Positions 26,285 through 36,500 of a stretch of 64,000 nt of DNA are shown here, in pieces. A program made the translations under genes and the position numbers. The notes under the pieces were generated by a model, which was given only the letters and a program-made list of their open reading frames with translations, searched no databases and was not told the origin of the DNA. The DNA comes from Bacteroidota bacterium (GTDB lineage: Bacteria > Bacteroidota > Ignavibacteria > Ignavibacteriales > Melioribacteraceae). The stretch lies in the NCBI GenBank assembly GCA_018818065.1, contig JAHISV010000011.1:1-64000 (forward strand). Direction: 5' to 3'. Position 1 is the stretch's first letter; the number at the start of each line of letters is the position of its first letter.

Positions 26285-28327
26285 ATGCAGAAATTTCTGC
26301 GAAATGCAACTATTCAGTTATTTACAATTTCGATTGTTTTCTTAATTGCAGGGTGCGCACAGAAAAGTGCTCCGGCAATTGATATAGCGAATATGGATAC
26401 AACAGTAAAACCAGGAGAAAACTTTTTTCAATATGTGAACGGAAATTTTAACAAAAAACTGGTTATTCCTGAAGACAAAACAAGTTATAACGCCATGAAT
26501 ATGCTTCGTGAAAAAACCGATGCTGATGTGCATCTGCTTTTAGAGGAAGTAGCAAAAATTACTGGCGCTGAGAAAGGAAGCAATACGCAAAAAATCAGTG
26601 ATTTTTATTATACAGGAATGAATGCCGAAAAAATTGAAGCTGATGGTATTAAGCCGTTGCAGTCTGAATTTGATCTGATCGATAATATCAGCAGCATGGA
26701 AGATTTTCAGGATGTTGTTGCTCGTTTTCATACATATGGTTTAGATCCATTGTTTAACGGTGGGCTTGAACTTGACCTGATGAACAGCACTATTTATAAA
26801 TATTACTTGCAGCAAGCCGGACTTGGCTTACCTGATAGGGATTACTATACAAAAGCAGACGAACGTTCTGCTGAAATCAGAAATGAATATTTAATACATA
26901 TTGCAAAGATGTTTCTATTATTGGGTGAAGATGGGTTTGAAACTGCCAATGCCGCAAATCTGGTTATGAATATCGAAACTCAATTGGCTGAAGCTTCGAA
27001 AACACTGCTTGAATTGCGTGACCTGGGAAGTTGGTACAATTTGATGGACATAGCAACACTGAACAAAAATGCACCTAACTTCGACTGGCAAAGATATTTC
27101 AATAACATTAGCGATAAGGATTTTGGAGAAGTAATAGTTGTCTCACCAAAATTTATTGAAAAAGTAAGTGAATTAATGGAGACGGTTTCTCTGGCAGATT
27201 GGAAAGTTTATCTAAAATGGAACCTCATTAACCGCTCAGCAGAATATTTGAATGAAGCATTCGTTATGCAGGACTATAAATTCTACTCTGAATTTCTTTC
27301 AGGTAGCGAGAAGATTCAGGACAGATGGAAGCGTGTAACTCAAACAACCAATAATTTAGTTGGTCAACCACTTGGTCAGTTATATGCAGAAAGATATTTC
27401 CCTGAGGAATCCAAACGCAAAATGGTTGAATTGGTTGGTAATCTAAAAGTTGCTCTTAATTCCAGGATAGAAAAACTTGAGTGGATGGGCGAAGCGACAA
27501 AAAAGAATGCTCTTGAAAAATTGGAAAAAATGAGAGTAAAAGTTGGTTATCCCGATAAGTGGGACGACTATTCAAAATTAGAAGTTGAACGCGATTCTTA
27601 TATTCTTAATGTTCGTCGTGCTAACCAATTCCATTATTATAAAGATCAGGAGCGTTTCGGAAAACCAGTCGATGCTGATGAGTGGGGAATGGATCCGCAA
27701 ACCGTTAATGCAGGCTATCATCCATTAAAAAATGATATAACATTCCCTGCGGCAATACTTCAATCGCCTTTCTTCGATGTAAATGCTGATGATCCAGTTA
27801 ATTATGGTAGTATTGGTGTTGTAATAGGGCATGAAATGACACACGGTTTTGATGACCAGGGAAGACATTTTGATAAAGATGGGAATATGGTTGACTGGTG
27901 GACTAAAGAGGATTCAGAAGAGTTTAATAAACGAGCTCAGCTTATTATCGACCAATACAATGAATTTACAGCTTTCGATACCGTTCATGTGAATGGCGAA
28001 CTTACCATTGGCGAAAATATCGCAGACTTTGGCGGACTTACTATTGCGCTGGAGGCGTATAGACTTAGTCTTAAAGGGAAAGATACACCCGCAGATATTG
28101 ACGGGTACACTGACGTTCAAAGGTTTTTTATCGGGCACGCTCAAATATGGCGTGGTAAAATTCGTGACAAGGCATTGCTTCGCAAGGTTCAGGAAGATGT
28201 CCATCCCTGGGGGGAATACAGGGTAAATGGTGCGCTCTTCAATATCCCGGAATTTTATGAATCTTTCGATATTTCTCCAGAAGATGCACTTTACAGAACA
28301 CCTGAACAGAGACCAATAATTTGGTAG
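26285..28327 (+). CDS. M13-family zinc metallopeptidase lipoprotein (neprilysin/PepO-like)
   Basis: 680 residues. A lipoprotein signal ending LIAGCAQ precedes a PepO/neprilysin-type peptidase that cleaves short peptides in the periplasm or at the surface. The zinc site is HEMTH (516-520) with the third ligand Glu 577 in GENIADFGG. NAGYHPLKNDITFPAAILQ supplies the family substrate-binding segment, and the C-terminal VHPWGEYRVNG element is also characteristic. Length fits the family. The start is ATG 26285, since the signal peptide begins there and GGGGG lies 5 nt upstream; earlier TTG/ATG codons would only lengthen the N-terminus. A terminator follows. Confidence 0.92.
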   Translation: MQKFLRNATIQLFTISIVFLIAGCAQKSAPAIDIANMDTTVKPGENFFQYVNGNFNKKLVIPEDKTSYNAMNMLREKTDADVHLLLEEVAKITGAEKGSNTQKISDFYYTGMNAEKIEADGIKPLQSEFDLIDNISSMEDFQDVVARFHTYGLDPLFNGGLELDLMNSTIYKYYLQQAGLGLPDRDYYTKADERSAEIRNEYLIHIAKMFLLLGEDGFETANAANLVMNIETQLAEASKTLLELRDLGSWYNLMDIATLNKNAPNFDWQRYFNNISDKDFGEVIVVSPKFIEKVSELMETVSLADWKVYLKWNLINRSAEYLNEAFVMQDYKFYSEFLSGSEKIQDRWKRVTQTTNNLVGQPLGQLYAERYFPEESKRKMVELVGNLKVALNSRIEKLEWMGEATKKNALEKLEKMRVKVGYPDKWDDYSKLEVERDSYILNVRRANQFHYYKDQERFGKPVDADEWGMDPQTVNAGYHPLKNDITFPAAILQSPFFDVNADDPVNYGSIGVVIGHEMTHGFDDQGRHFDKDGNMVDWWTKEDSEEFNKRAQLIIDQYNEFTAFDTVHVNGELTIGENIADFGGLTIALEAYRLSLKGKDTPADIDGYTDVQRFFIGHAQIWRGKIRDKALLRKVQEDVHPWGEYRVNGALFNIPEFYESFDISPEDALYRTPEQRPIIW

Positions 28328-28369
28328 TAAAATTTAGTTTTGCGTTGTATTGGTAATAGATTTTCTGAA

Positions 28370-28396
28370 CGGAGTGCTGAAAAGCACTCCGTTTTT
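28370..28396 (+). terminator. Rho-independent terminator of the M13 peptidase gene
   Basis: A 9-bp perfect stem, CGGAGTGCT (28370-28378) with AGCACTCCG (28383-28391), a GAAA tetraloop and a TTTTT tail. Confidence 0.93.
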
Positions 28397-28422
28397 ATAT
28401 AAGATTAGGTAATATTATCAAA

Positions 28423-28430
28423 TAGTTTTG
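28423..28430 (+). promoter_or_regulatory. Probable -7 element of the bacteriohemerythrin gene
   Basis: TAGTTTTG matches TANNTTTG exactly, 78 nt before the start codon. No TTTG is found at the proper upstream distance. Confidence 0.4.
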
Positions 28431-28508
28431 CAACTTCCAGCAGGCTTCAATTTGTTAAAACAGTGTGTTGCAATCCTTAATTTACATTAATCAATTTTTG
28501 AGGCAGCT

Positions 28509-28913
28509 ATGGTAGAGAAGATAGCATGGGACGAGTTCTTTTTAGTGGGAGTTGAAGAAATTGACGTTCAACATAAGCACATGGTTGAACTTGTTAACAA
28601 AGCTGTCATTAGGGCTAATGAATATCAAGAACGAGAAGAGTTAGCCCCCTTACTTGAAGATTTATGGTTCTACGCCAAATGGCATTTTAGCTGCGAAGAA
28701 TCATTGATGAAAATATTAGGCTATCCTGAGGCTGATAGTCATCAAAAAATACACAATGAATTATTGGATGAACTGGATGATAAGGTTGAGAAAGTACTTG
28801 AGGGATATTGTGATTTACAAGAATTGAGAGATTTTCTCTTTGATTGGCTAGGCAGACACGCACATAAGGAAGATAGAGATTTGGGCGCCTTTGTAACAGT
28901 AAGGTGGAACTAA
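28509..28913 (+). CDS. Bacteriohemerythrin
   Basis: A 134-residue single-domain hemerythrin that binds O2 at a di-iron site and may store, deliver or sense oxygen. All seven expected ligands are present at canonical spacing: His 22 (QHKHM), His 59 and Glu 63 (HFSCEE), His 78 and His 82 (SHQKIH), and His 117 and Asp 122 (RHAHKED). The N-terminal W-DEFFLVGVEEID and the GYPEAD loop are also typical. It has no membrane helix and no signalling domain, so it is a free cytoplasmic protein. GAGGCA precedes the ATG. It lies alone between a terminator and the M20 peptidase gene. Confidence 0.95.
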   Translation: MVEKIAWDEFFLVGVEEIDVQHKHMVELVNKAVIRANEYQEREELAPLLEDLWFYAKWHFSCEESLMKILGYPEADSHQKIHNELLDELDDKVEKVLEGYCDLQELRDFLFDWLGRHAHKEDRDLGAFVTVRWN

Positions 28914-29030
28914 TTCTTAGGAATTGTTTCCAAACACCGCATAGATAAGTGCAAAATAAATTTTGAATACTCTCCCCGAAAGCCCTATTTTTATTTCGTC
29001 AGATATTTACAATAAAATTGAGAATAAATT

Positions 29031-30281
29031 ATGTCCAGCATTACAGAACGTAAAGCTTTAATTAGAAATTATTTTAAAGAAAATAAGAATCAGATTCGTA
29101 AAAGAATAATCTCTTTAACAACAGAAATGGTAAAAGAAAAGACTGTTAATGTAGTCTCGGAGAAATTACCTGAATTCCCTTATCTGAAAATTCGAGGGGA
29201 AGAGTACCGTGTTGCGGAAATAGTAAAACGTGAACTTGACAAGAGTGGAATCCCTTTCAATGAATTTTCGCGCATGAAAGGTCGACCTAACGTAATTGGA
29301 ACCCTGGGTAAGAATAAGAGTGGTAAAAGATTATTAATGCCCGCTCATATGGATATTGTTCCTGCCGGAGAAGGCTGGGATTCTGATCCATTTGAAGTTT
29401 ATGAAAAAGATGATATGCTTATAGGACGCGGAACTCTTGACAATAAGGGACCATTAGCCTCAATACTTGTTGCCGGTCAATTGATGAAAGAAATGGGTCT
29501 GGATGATGAAATAGAAGGTCAGCTTCAGCTTGCCGCATTATCAGATGAGGAAGCAGAAGATCCTGATGGAATTGATTATGGTATTGGATTTTTGATGGAA
29601 GAGAAACATATCAATCCGAATTATGCAATAATTCCTGATATCGGTGGATTTATGAAAGAAATTGACGTTGCCGAAAAAGGGAGAACAGTTATAAAAATTA
29701 CCGCTTTTGGAAAGCAAGCTCATGGCTCAACTCCTGAGAAAGGAATAAACGCTGTTTTCATGATGGCAAGACTTGTAAATGAAATTGAGCAGATGGAATT
29801 TGAATATGAAGAACATCCTGTTCTTAAAGCGCCATCTTTAAATCTTGGTGAAATGCACGGTGGTGCGGCACCTAATATTGTTCCTGGCAAATCTTACATT
29901 TATCTTGATATAAGAACCGTGCCCGGTCAGACGAAAGAGAAAGTCATTGCTCAACTCCAGGCTTGCTGTGATAAGGTTGAAAATGGTAATTTTGAGATTG
30001 ATTGCATGTCCTGGAATGATCCTCATGGAATAGATCCTGATAATGTACTGGTTAAAGCTATTCAGGAAAATTCTAAGGAAGTACTAGGATTTGAACCGGT
30101 TCCTTTTGGAATGGGCGGCGGAACATATGCAAAAACACTTAACTTAAATAATGTTATTGCCGTTGGGTGGGGACCTGGGGATGAAGATGCATTTCATGTT
30201 GAAAATGAATACGTCTCAATCAAAGAGCTTGTAGATTTTGCTGAAATGACACTTCTTGTGGCTGTTGACCTACTTAGCTAG
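29031..30281 (+). CDS. M20-family metallopeptidase (ArgE/DapE/ACY1-like)
   Basis: 416 residues of the M20 di-zinc family. Metal ligands and catalytic residues are visible in order: His 106 and Asp 108 (PAHMDIVP), Asp 137 (DNKG), the general base pair Glu 173-Glu 174 (SDEEAED), Asp 203 (IPDIGG) and the last His about 389 (DAFHVENEY). The dimerisation domain starts near VAEKGRTVIKITAFGKQAHGS. No signal peptide is present, so it acts in the cytoplasm on a peptide or acyl-amino acid. The SMAVTE of true DapE is absent, so a general dipeptidase or deacylase is as likely. The ribosome site is weak. Confidence 0.85.
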   Translation: MSSITERKALIRNYFKENKNQIRKRIISLTTEMVKEKTVNVVSEKLPEFPYLKIRGEEYRVAEIVKRELDKSGIPFNEFSRMKGRPNVIGTLGKNKSGKRLLMPAHMDIVPAGEGWDSDPFEVYEKDDMLIGRGTLDNKGPLASILVAGQLMKEMGLDDEIEGQLQLAALSDEEAEDPDGIDYGIGFLMEEKHINPNYAIIPDIGGFMKEIDVAEKGRTVIKITAFGKQAHGSTPEKGINAVFMMARLVNEIEQMEFEYEEHPVLKAPSLNLGEMHGGAAPNIVPGKSYIYLDIRTVPGQTKEKVIAQLQACCDKVENGNFEIDCMSWNDPHGIDPDNVLVKAIQENSKEVLGFEPVPFGMGGGTYAKTLNLNNVIAVGWGPGDEDAFHVENEYVSIKELVDFAEMTLLVAVDLLS

Positions 30282-30288
30282 AAATTTC

Positions 30289-30317
30289 AACCTGCCCGAT
30301 ACGGGCAGGTTAACCTT
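30289..30317 (+). terminator. Terminator hairpin after the M20 gene
   Basis: A perfect 10-bp stem, AACCTGCCCG (30289-30298) with CGGGCAGGTT (30302-30311), a 3-nt loop and a loose T-rich tail. Confidence 0.75.
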
Positions 30318-30344
30318 CCTTTTTTCATCCCATAATAAAATTTA

Positions 30345-30376
30345 TTTGAATATTTGTTTAAAATATTCTAACTTTC
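30345..30376 (+). promoter_or_regulatory. Promoter of the TetR-RND efflux operon
   Basis: TTTG (30345-30348), 20 nt, then TAACTTTC (30369-30376), seven of eight matches to TANNTTTG. The -7 box overlaps the left arm of the dyad at 30370-30404, as expected for repression by the downstream TetR protein. Confidence 0.65.
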
Positions 30377-30404
30377 GAACTATTATTAAAAAAGTTCGAA
30401 AGTT
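30370..30404. promoter_or_regulatory. Candidate TetR operator (12-bp inverted repeat)
   Basis: AACTTTCGAACT (30370-30381) and AGTTCGAAAGTT (30393-30404) are perfect inverted repeats with an 11-nt spacer. They cover the -7 box and the expected transcription start of the tetR gene. Each arm contains TTCGAA, itself a palindrome, so the site could bind two dimers. Confidence 0.75.
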
Positions 30405-30417
30405 CTAAAGGGTATAC

Positions 30418-31026
30418 ATGAAAGAAAGCTATGATGATAAAAGAGAAACAATAAAAAAGGCCGGATTACAGGTATTCACAAAATACGGTTATTATAAAAC
30501 AACACTCGATGATATTGCCGATGCCGTCGGAATAAAGAAAAATTCTCTCTATTACTATTTCCCAAACAAGGAAAGTCTGTTTGAAGAGATTGTAGGCGAA
30601 GAGTCAGTAAAAATGATTAATTCTGTTCTGGAAAGGGTTGATCAAGTTGCCGGTCATAGTGAAAAAGTAATGGTCTTTTTTAAAGAATTTTTATGCTATG
30701 GCAGAAATAAAAGAAGTGATATCTCCATTTCTATGGAAACTCTTATTGAAATGGGGCAAGTTATTGAGGAACATTTTCACGAAATTTTTGATAACGTAAG
30801 ATCCTCTTTAGCTTCAATTTTGAAAAATGGAATGGAAAAAGGGGTCTTCAAAAAGCATGACCCGAATAAAGTAGCAGAATTATTAATCGAGTTTGTTACA
30901 TCGTACGAACGAGAACAGGTAAGAAAAAATAAAAATATAAGTACTGATGAACTTGATCTGAAGCAACTTGAAGATAAGATTGTCGGATTGGTTTCATTGG
31001 TTGTAAGCGGAATTGTAGTTAGATAA
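30418..31026 (+). CDS. TetR-family transcriptional regulator
   Basis: 202 residues. The N-terminal helix-turn-helix (about 10-60) reads KAGLQVFTKYGYYKTTLDDIADAVGIKKNSLYYYFPNKE when taken across consecutive segments, the standard TetR DNA-binding signature. The C-terminal ligand domain is unassigned. AAGGG lies 5 nt before ATG 30418. The gene is the first of a five-gene operon with TolC, MFP, RND and a crotonase; it lies 13 nt after a 12-bp dyad over the promoter, so it most likely represses its own operon and is released by a pump substrate. The operon order supports this role; the ligand is unknown. Confidence 0.9.
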   Translation: MKESYDDKRETIKKAGLQVFTKYGYYKTTLDDIADAVGIKKNSLYYYFPNKESLFEEIVGEESVKMINSVLERVDQVAGHSEKVMVFFKEFLCYGRNKRSDISISMETLIEMGQVIEEHFHEIFDNVRSSLASILKNGMEKGVFKKHDPNKVAELLIEFVTSYEREQVRKNKNISTDELDLKQLEDKIVGLVSLVVSGIVVR

Positions 31027-31057
31027 TTATTATATAAAACACATTAAGGAAATTGAT

Positions 31058-32470
31058 TTGTATATGAGAAAAATAACCACTTTAGCAATAATGCTATTTT
31101 TGTCTCTAAATATTTCGGGACAAATCAAAACATTTACTCTTGAGGAAGCGATTGTATCAGCACTCAAGAATAACCGGGAAGTGAAAATAGCGAAAATGGA
31201 AGTTTCCAAAGCAGATGCTGCCGTTGACGAAGCATTTGGTTATGCTCTGCCTTCTATTGATTTGACGGCAAATCTTGCTCATTTTATTGAAAAACCTAAA
31301 ACTGCATTCCCGGATTTTGGAGCAATGCTTACCAATGCCACTTATAGTATTTTATTTGATGAAGGCGTTTTGCCTGAAGATGAGAATAAGTATCTGCCCC
31401 TGGCCACAAAGCTGCAATCTTTTGCTCAAACAAACAGTTTTGAAAGTAAAATCCAGCTGACACAAATTCTCTTTAACTCTGCTGTCTTCAGAGGAATTGG
31501 AGCTTCTCAAATATATCTGAGTTTATCGGAAGAACAATTAAAATCTTCTGTTTCAAAGACAATTTTGAATGTTAAAAAAGCATTCTACGGTGTATTGTTG
31601 TCAAGACAAATGCTGAATATTGTAGAAGCAAGCCTTTTAAATGCTGAAGAAAATCTTAGCAATGTAAAAGCTTTGCATGCGCAGGGCTTAACCTCGGATT
31701 ATGATGCATTACAAGTTGAAGTAATGGTTGAGAATATAAGACCAAAAGTACTTGAGTTGAAAAATATTGTTAAAAGTGCTGAGGATGGATTTAAGATTAT
31801 ACTTGGATTAGATCAGGAAACGGATATAGATGTTGTCGGGATGATTGAATATAATCAGGAAAGCATTCTCTCGGTTCAGAATGCAATGAATTTGGCTACT
31901 GAGCAGAATCTAGACCTAAAATCTCTTCAGATAAAAAGGAATATTGATGAAGAGTTTATTGCAATTGAAAGATCAGATTATTGGCCCACCATTGCGGCCT
32001 TTGGTAATTTTACCTACGCAGGATCTTCTGACAACTGGAATTTTCAAACATATAATTCTACCTTGGTTGGATTAAGCTTCACTATGAATTTGTTCAAGGG
32101 TGGACGAGTTGCTAATAAAGTTGAGCAGGCAGTTATAGCGGTAAAGCAAACTGATAGTCAGATTAATCTTACTCGCGATTATGTTGCGTCTCAGGCTAAA
32201 AACAAAGTGCTGGAATTGGAAAGAGAGAAATCACAGATTAATGCTTTAATCCGTAATGAAGAACTTGCAAGCAAAGCCTACGAAATAGCCTCAACCAGAT
32301 ATAAAGAGGGAGTAGGGACTCAGCTTGAAATTAAAAACGCAGATGTAGAATTGCGCACTGCTCGTACGAATAAACTGCAGTCAATTCATAATTATATAAT
32401 ATCAGTCGCCGAGCTTGATGAACTTCTTGGTGAAATTCCGGCTGAATATTTGGAATACATTAAAAAGTAA
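31058..32470 (+). CDS. TolC-family outer-membrane efflux protein
   Basis: 470 residues including a signal peptide (to about residue 22, ISGQ). Two TolC-type repeats follow, each with long coiled-coil helices: ALKNNREVKIAKMEVSKADA, and later LATEQNLDLKSLQIKRNID. It should form a trimeric channel linking the adaptor and pump encoded next to the outside. AAGGA at 31046-31050 is 7 nt before the TTG at 31058 and 13 nt before the ATG at 31064, so the TTG start is favoured by spacing. It begins 31 nt after tetR and ends 31 nt before the adaptor gene. Confidence 0.88.
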   Translation: MYMRKITTLAIMLFLSLNISGQIKTFTLEEAIVSALKNNREVKIAKMEVSKADAAVDEAFGYALPSIDLTANLAHFIEKPKTAFPDFGAMLTNATYSILFDEGVLPEDENKYLPLATKLQSFAQTNSFESKIQLTQILFNSAVFRGIGASQIYLSLSEEQLKSSVSKTILNVKKAFYGVLLSRQMLNIVEASLLNAEENLSNVKALHAQGLTSDYDALQVEVMVENIRPKVLELKNIVKSAEDGFKIILGLDQETDIDVVGMIEYNQESILSVQNAMNLATEQNLDLKSLQIKRNIDEEFIAIERSDYWPTIAAFGNFTYAGSSDNWNFQTYNSTLVGLSFTMNLFKGGRVANKVEQAVIAVKQTDSQINLTRDYVASQAKNKVLELEREKSQINALIRNEELASKAYEIASTRYKEGVGTQLEIKNADVELRTARTNKLQSIHNYIISVAELDELLGEIPAEYLEYIKK

Positions 32471-32501
32471 ACAGAAAATTAAAAATAGATAGGTAATCGT
32501 A

Positions 32502-33539
32502 ATGAAAAAATTGATGAAAGAAATTCTGTTATTCGGTGTCATCGTTTCAGCCTTCAACATTTCAGGCTGTTCAGATGAAAAAATTGAATCGAAAAGTATG
32601 GAGCAACTGCAAACTGAAAACGGAACGCCTGTTGAAGTAGAAGTTGTACAACCTCAACACTTCGAAAAGAGTATAAACTTTTTCGGAATGCTGAGCGGAG
32701 TAAAGCAATCAGTAAATGGTGCCATGATAGGCGGCAGAGTTGAAAAGATAAATGTTAAGGTTGGTGATTATGTTAAAAAAGGTGATATAATTATGGAATG
32801 GCCGACTGATGCCCCGGGTGGAATGTTCGAACAGGTAAAAGCAGCCCACGAAATGTCTGAGAAAAATTTTGAAAGAATGAAAAAACTTCTTGAAGCAGGT
32901 GAAACTTCGCAGGCAAATTTTGACGGAGTAAAAACTCAATATGAGGTCAATAAGCGTAATTTCGAGTTACAGAAGCAATTACACAAACTCGAAGCTCCTT
33001 TCGACGGAATGATAACTAATATTGCCGTAAAAGCAGGTGATAATGTTAAGGCTGAAGCTCCGGTTTATACCATTGCACAACTTCACAAGATGAGATCAAA
33101 GGTGTGGACAAACGACAAAGAAATAAGTCAGATTAAAAAAGGAATGAAGGTTTTAACGGAATTTCGTGGTAAATCATATAAGGGGAGAGTCATTGATGTA
33201 GCAATTACTCCCGATCCGGCAAAGCAGGCATTCTATGTTGAAGTTGAAATTGATAATTCTAAAAATCAACTTATTACAGGCATCACTCAGGATATTATAA
33301 TTGTAATTAATGAGACAGACAATGCAATAATTGTCCCCAGAAATCTGGTTAAAACTGACTCCGGTGGGAATTATGTTTTTGTTGCTGTTAATAATATTGC
33401 GAAGAAAAAATATATAACCAATGGTGTTTCTAGTGGTTTACATTATAAAGTAGAAGAGGGCCTTGCTATTGGAGATAAACTTATAGTTAAAGGCACAGCT
33501 AAGTTAGTTGATGGTTCAAAGATAAATGTGATTGAATAA
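32502..33539 (+). CDS. RND efflux periplasmic adaptor (membrane fusion protein)
   Basis: 345 residues with a lipoprotein signal (ISGC, Cys 23). The two half-motifs of the lipoyl domain, INVKVGDYVKKGDII and LEAPFDGMITNIAVKAGDNV, flank a short alpha-hairpin of only about 60 residues. Beta-barrel and membrane-proximal domains follow, with IIVPRNLVKT near the end. It would join the inner-membrane RND pump to the TolC channel. The stop is only 10 nt before the pump start, so translation is probably coupled. Confidence 0.9.
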   Translation: MKKLMKEILLFGVIVSAFNISGCSDEKIESKSMEQLQTENGTPVEVEVVQPQHFEKSINFFGMLSGVKQSVNGAMIGGRVEKINVKVGDYVKKGDIIMEWPTDAPGGMFEQVKAAHEMSEKNFERMKKLLEAGETSQANFDGVKTQYEVNKRNFELQKQLHKLEAPFDGMITNIAVKAGDNVKAEAPVYTIAQLHKMRSKVWTNDKEISQIKKGMKVLTEFRGKSYKGRVIDVAITPDPAKQAFYVEVEIDNSKNQLITGITQDIIIVINETDNAIIVPRNLVKTDSGGNYVFVAVNNIAKKKYITNGVSSGLHYKVEEGLAIGDKLIVKGTAKLVDGSKINVIE

Positions 33540-33549
33540 GGGGAATAAT

Positions 33550-36500
33550 ATGTTTTTAGCAAAAACTTCTATAAATAAACCCATTGCAACTACAATGGGT
33601 ATTATGGTCTTTCTGATCTTTGGATTAATATCATTTCTGGGACTTAATCTTAATCAGATGCCGGATGTGGAAATTCCTTTCGTGACCATCCAAACTGTTT
33701 ATCCGGGTGCGGGTCCAAAAGAAATAGAAACACTGATTACAAAAAGAATTGAAGATGTTGTTTCGACTGTAAGTGAAATAAAAAGGATTGAATCTTATTC
33801 CCTTGATGGTGCATCTATCGTTATGATAGAATTTGCCCTGAGCAAGGATGTAAATGTTGCAAACCAGGAAGTGAAAGATAAAGTTGATCTTATTCTGAAT
33901 GACTTACCTGATGATGCACAGAAACCTACTATTCAGAAATTTGATTTTGGCGCGATTCCAATTATTTCTTTGGTGCTAAGCGGCGATAGGGATCCAAGAG
34001 ATTTATTTCAATTTGCCGATAGAACCCTAAAGGATAGATTTGGTCAGATTGCAGGGGTTGCCAATGTAGCTATCACAGGTGGTCAGGAAAGAGAAATACG
34101 GGTCGTACTTGAAAATAAAGTTATTTACGAAAATTTTATCTCGTTACCACAAATGCTTGGGATTCTTAAAGCACAAAACATGAACATTCCAGGTGGTTAT
34201 TTTCAGGTGGAGGATCAGGAATATACTGTAAGACTCCAGGGTGAATTTAATGACCTTGAGAAATTAAAGAACCTTCAAATTCCAACTGCATTCGGAAATA
34301 AGAAACTTGAACAAATTGCTGATGTTATTGATTCTGGTAAGGATATAAGAAGAAGAGCAGTTTACTTTAATGCTACCAGCCAATTGCGTGATGAAAATGT
34401 TGTAAGGCTTGATATAATAAAAGCTACAGATGGTAACGTGGTTAAGGTAGCGGAAGCAGTTCAAAAGGCACTGCCTGAAATTGAGAAATCGCTTCCTGAG
34501 GGTACACGACTCGAAGTCGTGGACGACCGCAGTACATTTATCAGAAGTACTGTAGATGATACCATGAGTAATATTTTTCTTGGTGTAATTCTTACATCAC
34601 TTATTCTTTTAATATTTTTAACAAATATCCGGTCAACATTTATTGTTGCCATGTCTATGCCGGTATCAATTATTTCTACATTCCTCTTGTTGCAGATGGC
34701 CGGACTAACGCTGAATACCATGACTTTGATGGGCATTTCAGTTTCGGTGGGAGTGCTGGTTGCAAATTCAGTTGTTGTAATAGAAAATATATTCAGGCAT
34801 AAAAAACTTGGAAGAAATAACCGGGAAGCTTCATATAAAGGGACTGTTGAGGTAACTGTTGCTGTAGTTGCATCAACACTTACAAATCTGGTTGTGTTTC
34901 TTCCTATTGCTAATATGTCATCTATGGTTGGATTATTCCTGCGTGAATTAGCCCTTGCAGCAAGTTTTGCAACAATATTTTCTTTGATTTTTTCATTTAC
35001 TTTAACTCCAATGCTGGCGTCACTTATTTTGTCTGATAATCAAAAAGAGAGTAAGTTTAGTCAGCGAATGCAAAAAATGTACGAGTCGTGGGATGAATTT
35101 TACAGAAGAATTTTGTCAATTGCTCTTAAGAATAAATTCGTCAGTTTGGGGATTATTTTGTTTTCATTTCTCTTATTCATTGCCTCCTCGATGTACTATG
35201 GCCCGAAACTTGGGTTTGAGTTTATGCCTCAAGCGGATGACGGTAAAATAAAAATTGAAGTCGAGTTGCCTGAAGGTTACAATCTAACGGAAACTGCAAG
35301 TGTTTTGGAAGAGATTGAAAACAGGGTTAAAAAACATCCAGAAGTAGTTTTTACACTTACTGATTTAGGAAGTATAAGTAACCTGAACACCGGTGCTAAC
35401 ATGGCTAAGATGGATGTGAAACTTGTTGATTCCAAGGAACGGGATATGACAATATTTGATATGATATCAACGCTTGTTAAAGAACTATCAGATGTTGCCA
35501 ATGCCAGGGTTGCCGTTGATGTTGCCAGCAGTATGGGTGGCGGTGGTGCGCCAATACAGTTCTTCCTAATTGGACAGGAACTGAATGTTCTTGAAGATAT
35601 TAAGAACCAAATAGTAGATACTATTCATGATGTACCCGGGTTGATTAATCTTGATCAAAGTTCGAGAGCCGGTAAACCAGAAATTACTGTTTATCCAAAT
35701 CGTGAAAAGCTGGCAGATGCCGGACTTACAACTCAAGAACTCGCACTAACACTACGCTCGACTATAGAGGGGATTGAGTCTTCAAAGTATCGGGAACTTG
35801 GTGAGGAGTATGATATAATTGTAACAGTTAAGGATGAAGCGGTTAACACTCCAGAAGAGATTGGCTCAATTCCGATAATTTCTCAAAAAGGTGTTTTTAG
35901 ATTAGCACAGCTTGCTGATATAAAATTCACTAATGGTTATACAAAAATTCTTCACAGAGATAAATTTACTGCTATTCAGTTTACCGGAGCTCCTGCTGCA
36001 GGTGTTCCATTAGGAAATGTGACCGATGAAATTGACAGAAGAGTTAAGGAAATTGAAATGCCCGCAGGCTACAGCATTAGATGGGCAGGTAACATTGAAA
36101 TGATGAAAGAAATGAATGCTGACTTTGGGTTTGCCTTCATATTAGCCATCATCCTTACCTATATGCTGCTTGCAGCAATACTGGAAAGTTTTCTGCAGCC
36201 TTTCTTTATTCTGCTTACTTTGCCACTGGCGATGATTGGTGTATTCGCCTCATTATACTATACAGGAATTTCCCTTGGTATTACTTCAATGATGGCCATA
36301 ATCATGTTAATTGGTATTGTTGTTAATAATGCCATTCTCATGCTGGATTATACTAACCAGTTGATAAGAGATGAGGGGATGACGGCAAAGGATGCGCTTA
36401 TAGCGGCATGTCCTACAAAACTGAAGGCAATTATTATGTCTACTCTTGCTATTATGCTTGGTATGCTGCCAATGGCTTTGGGTATTGGTGATGCGGGTGC

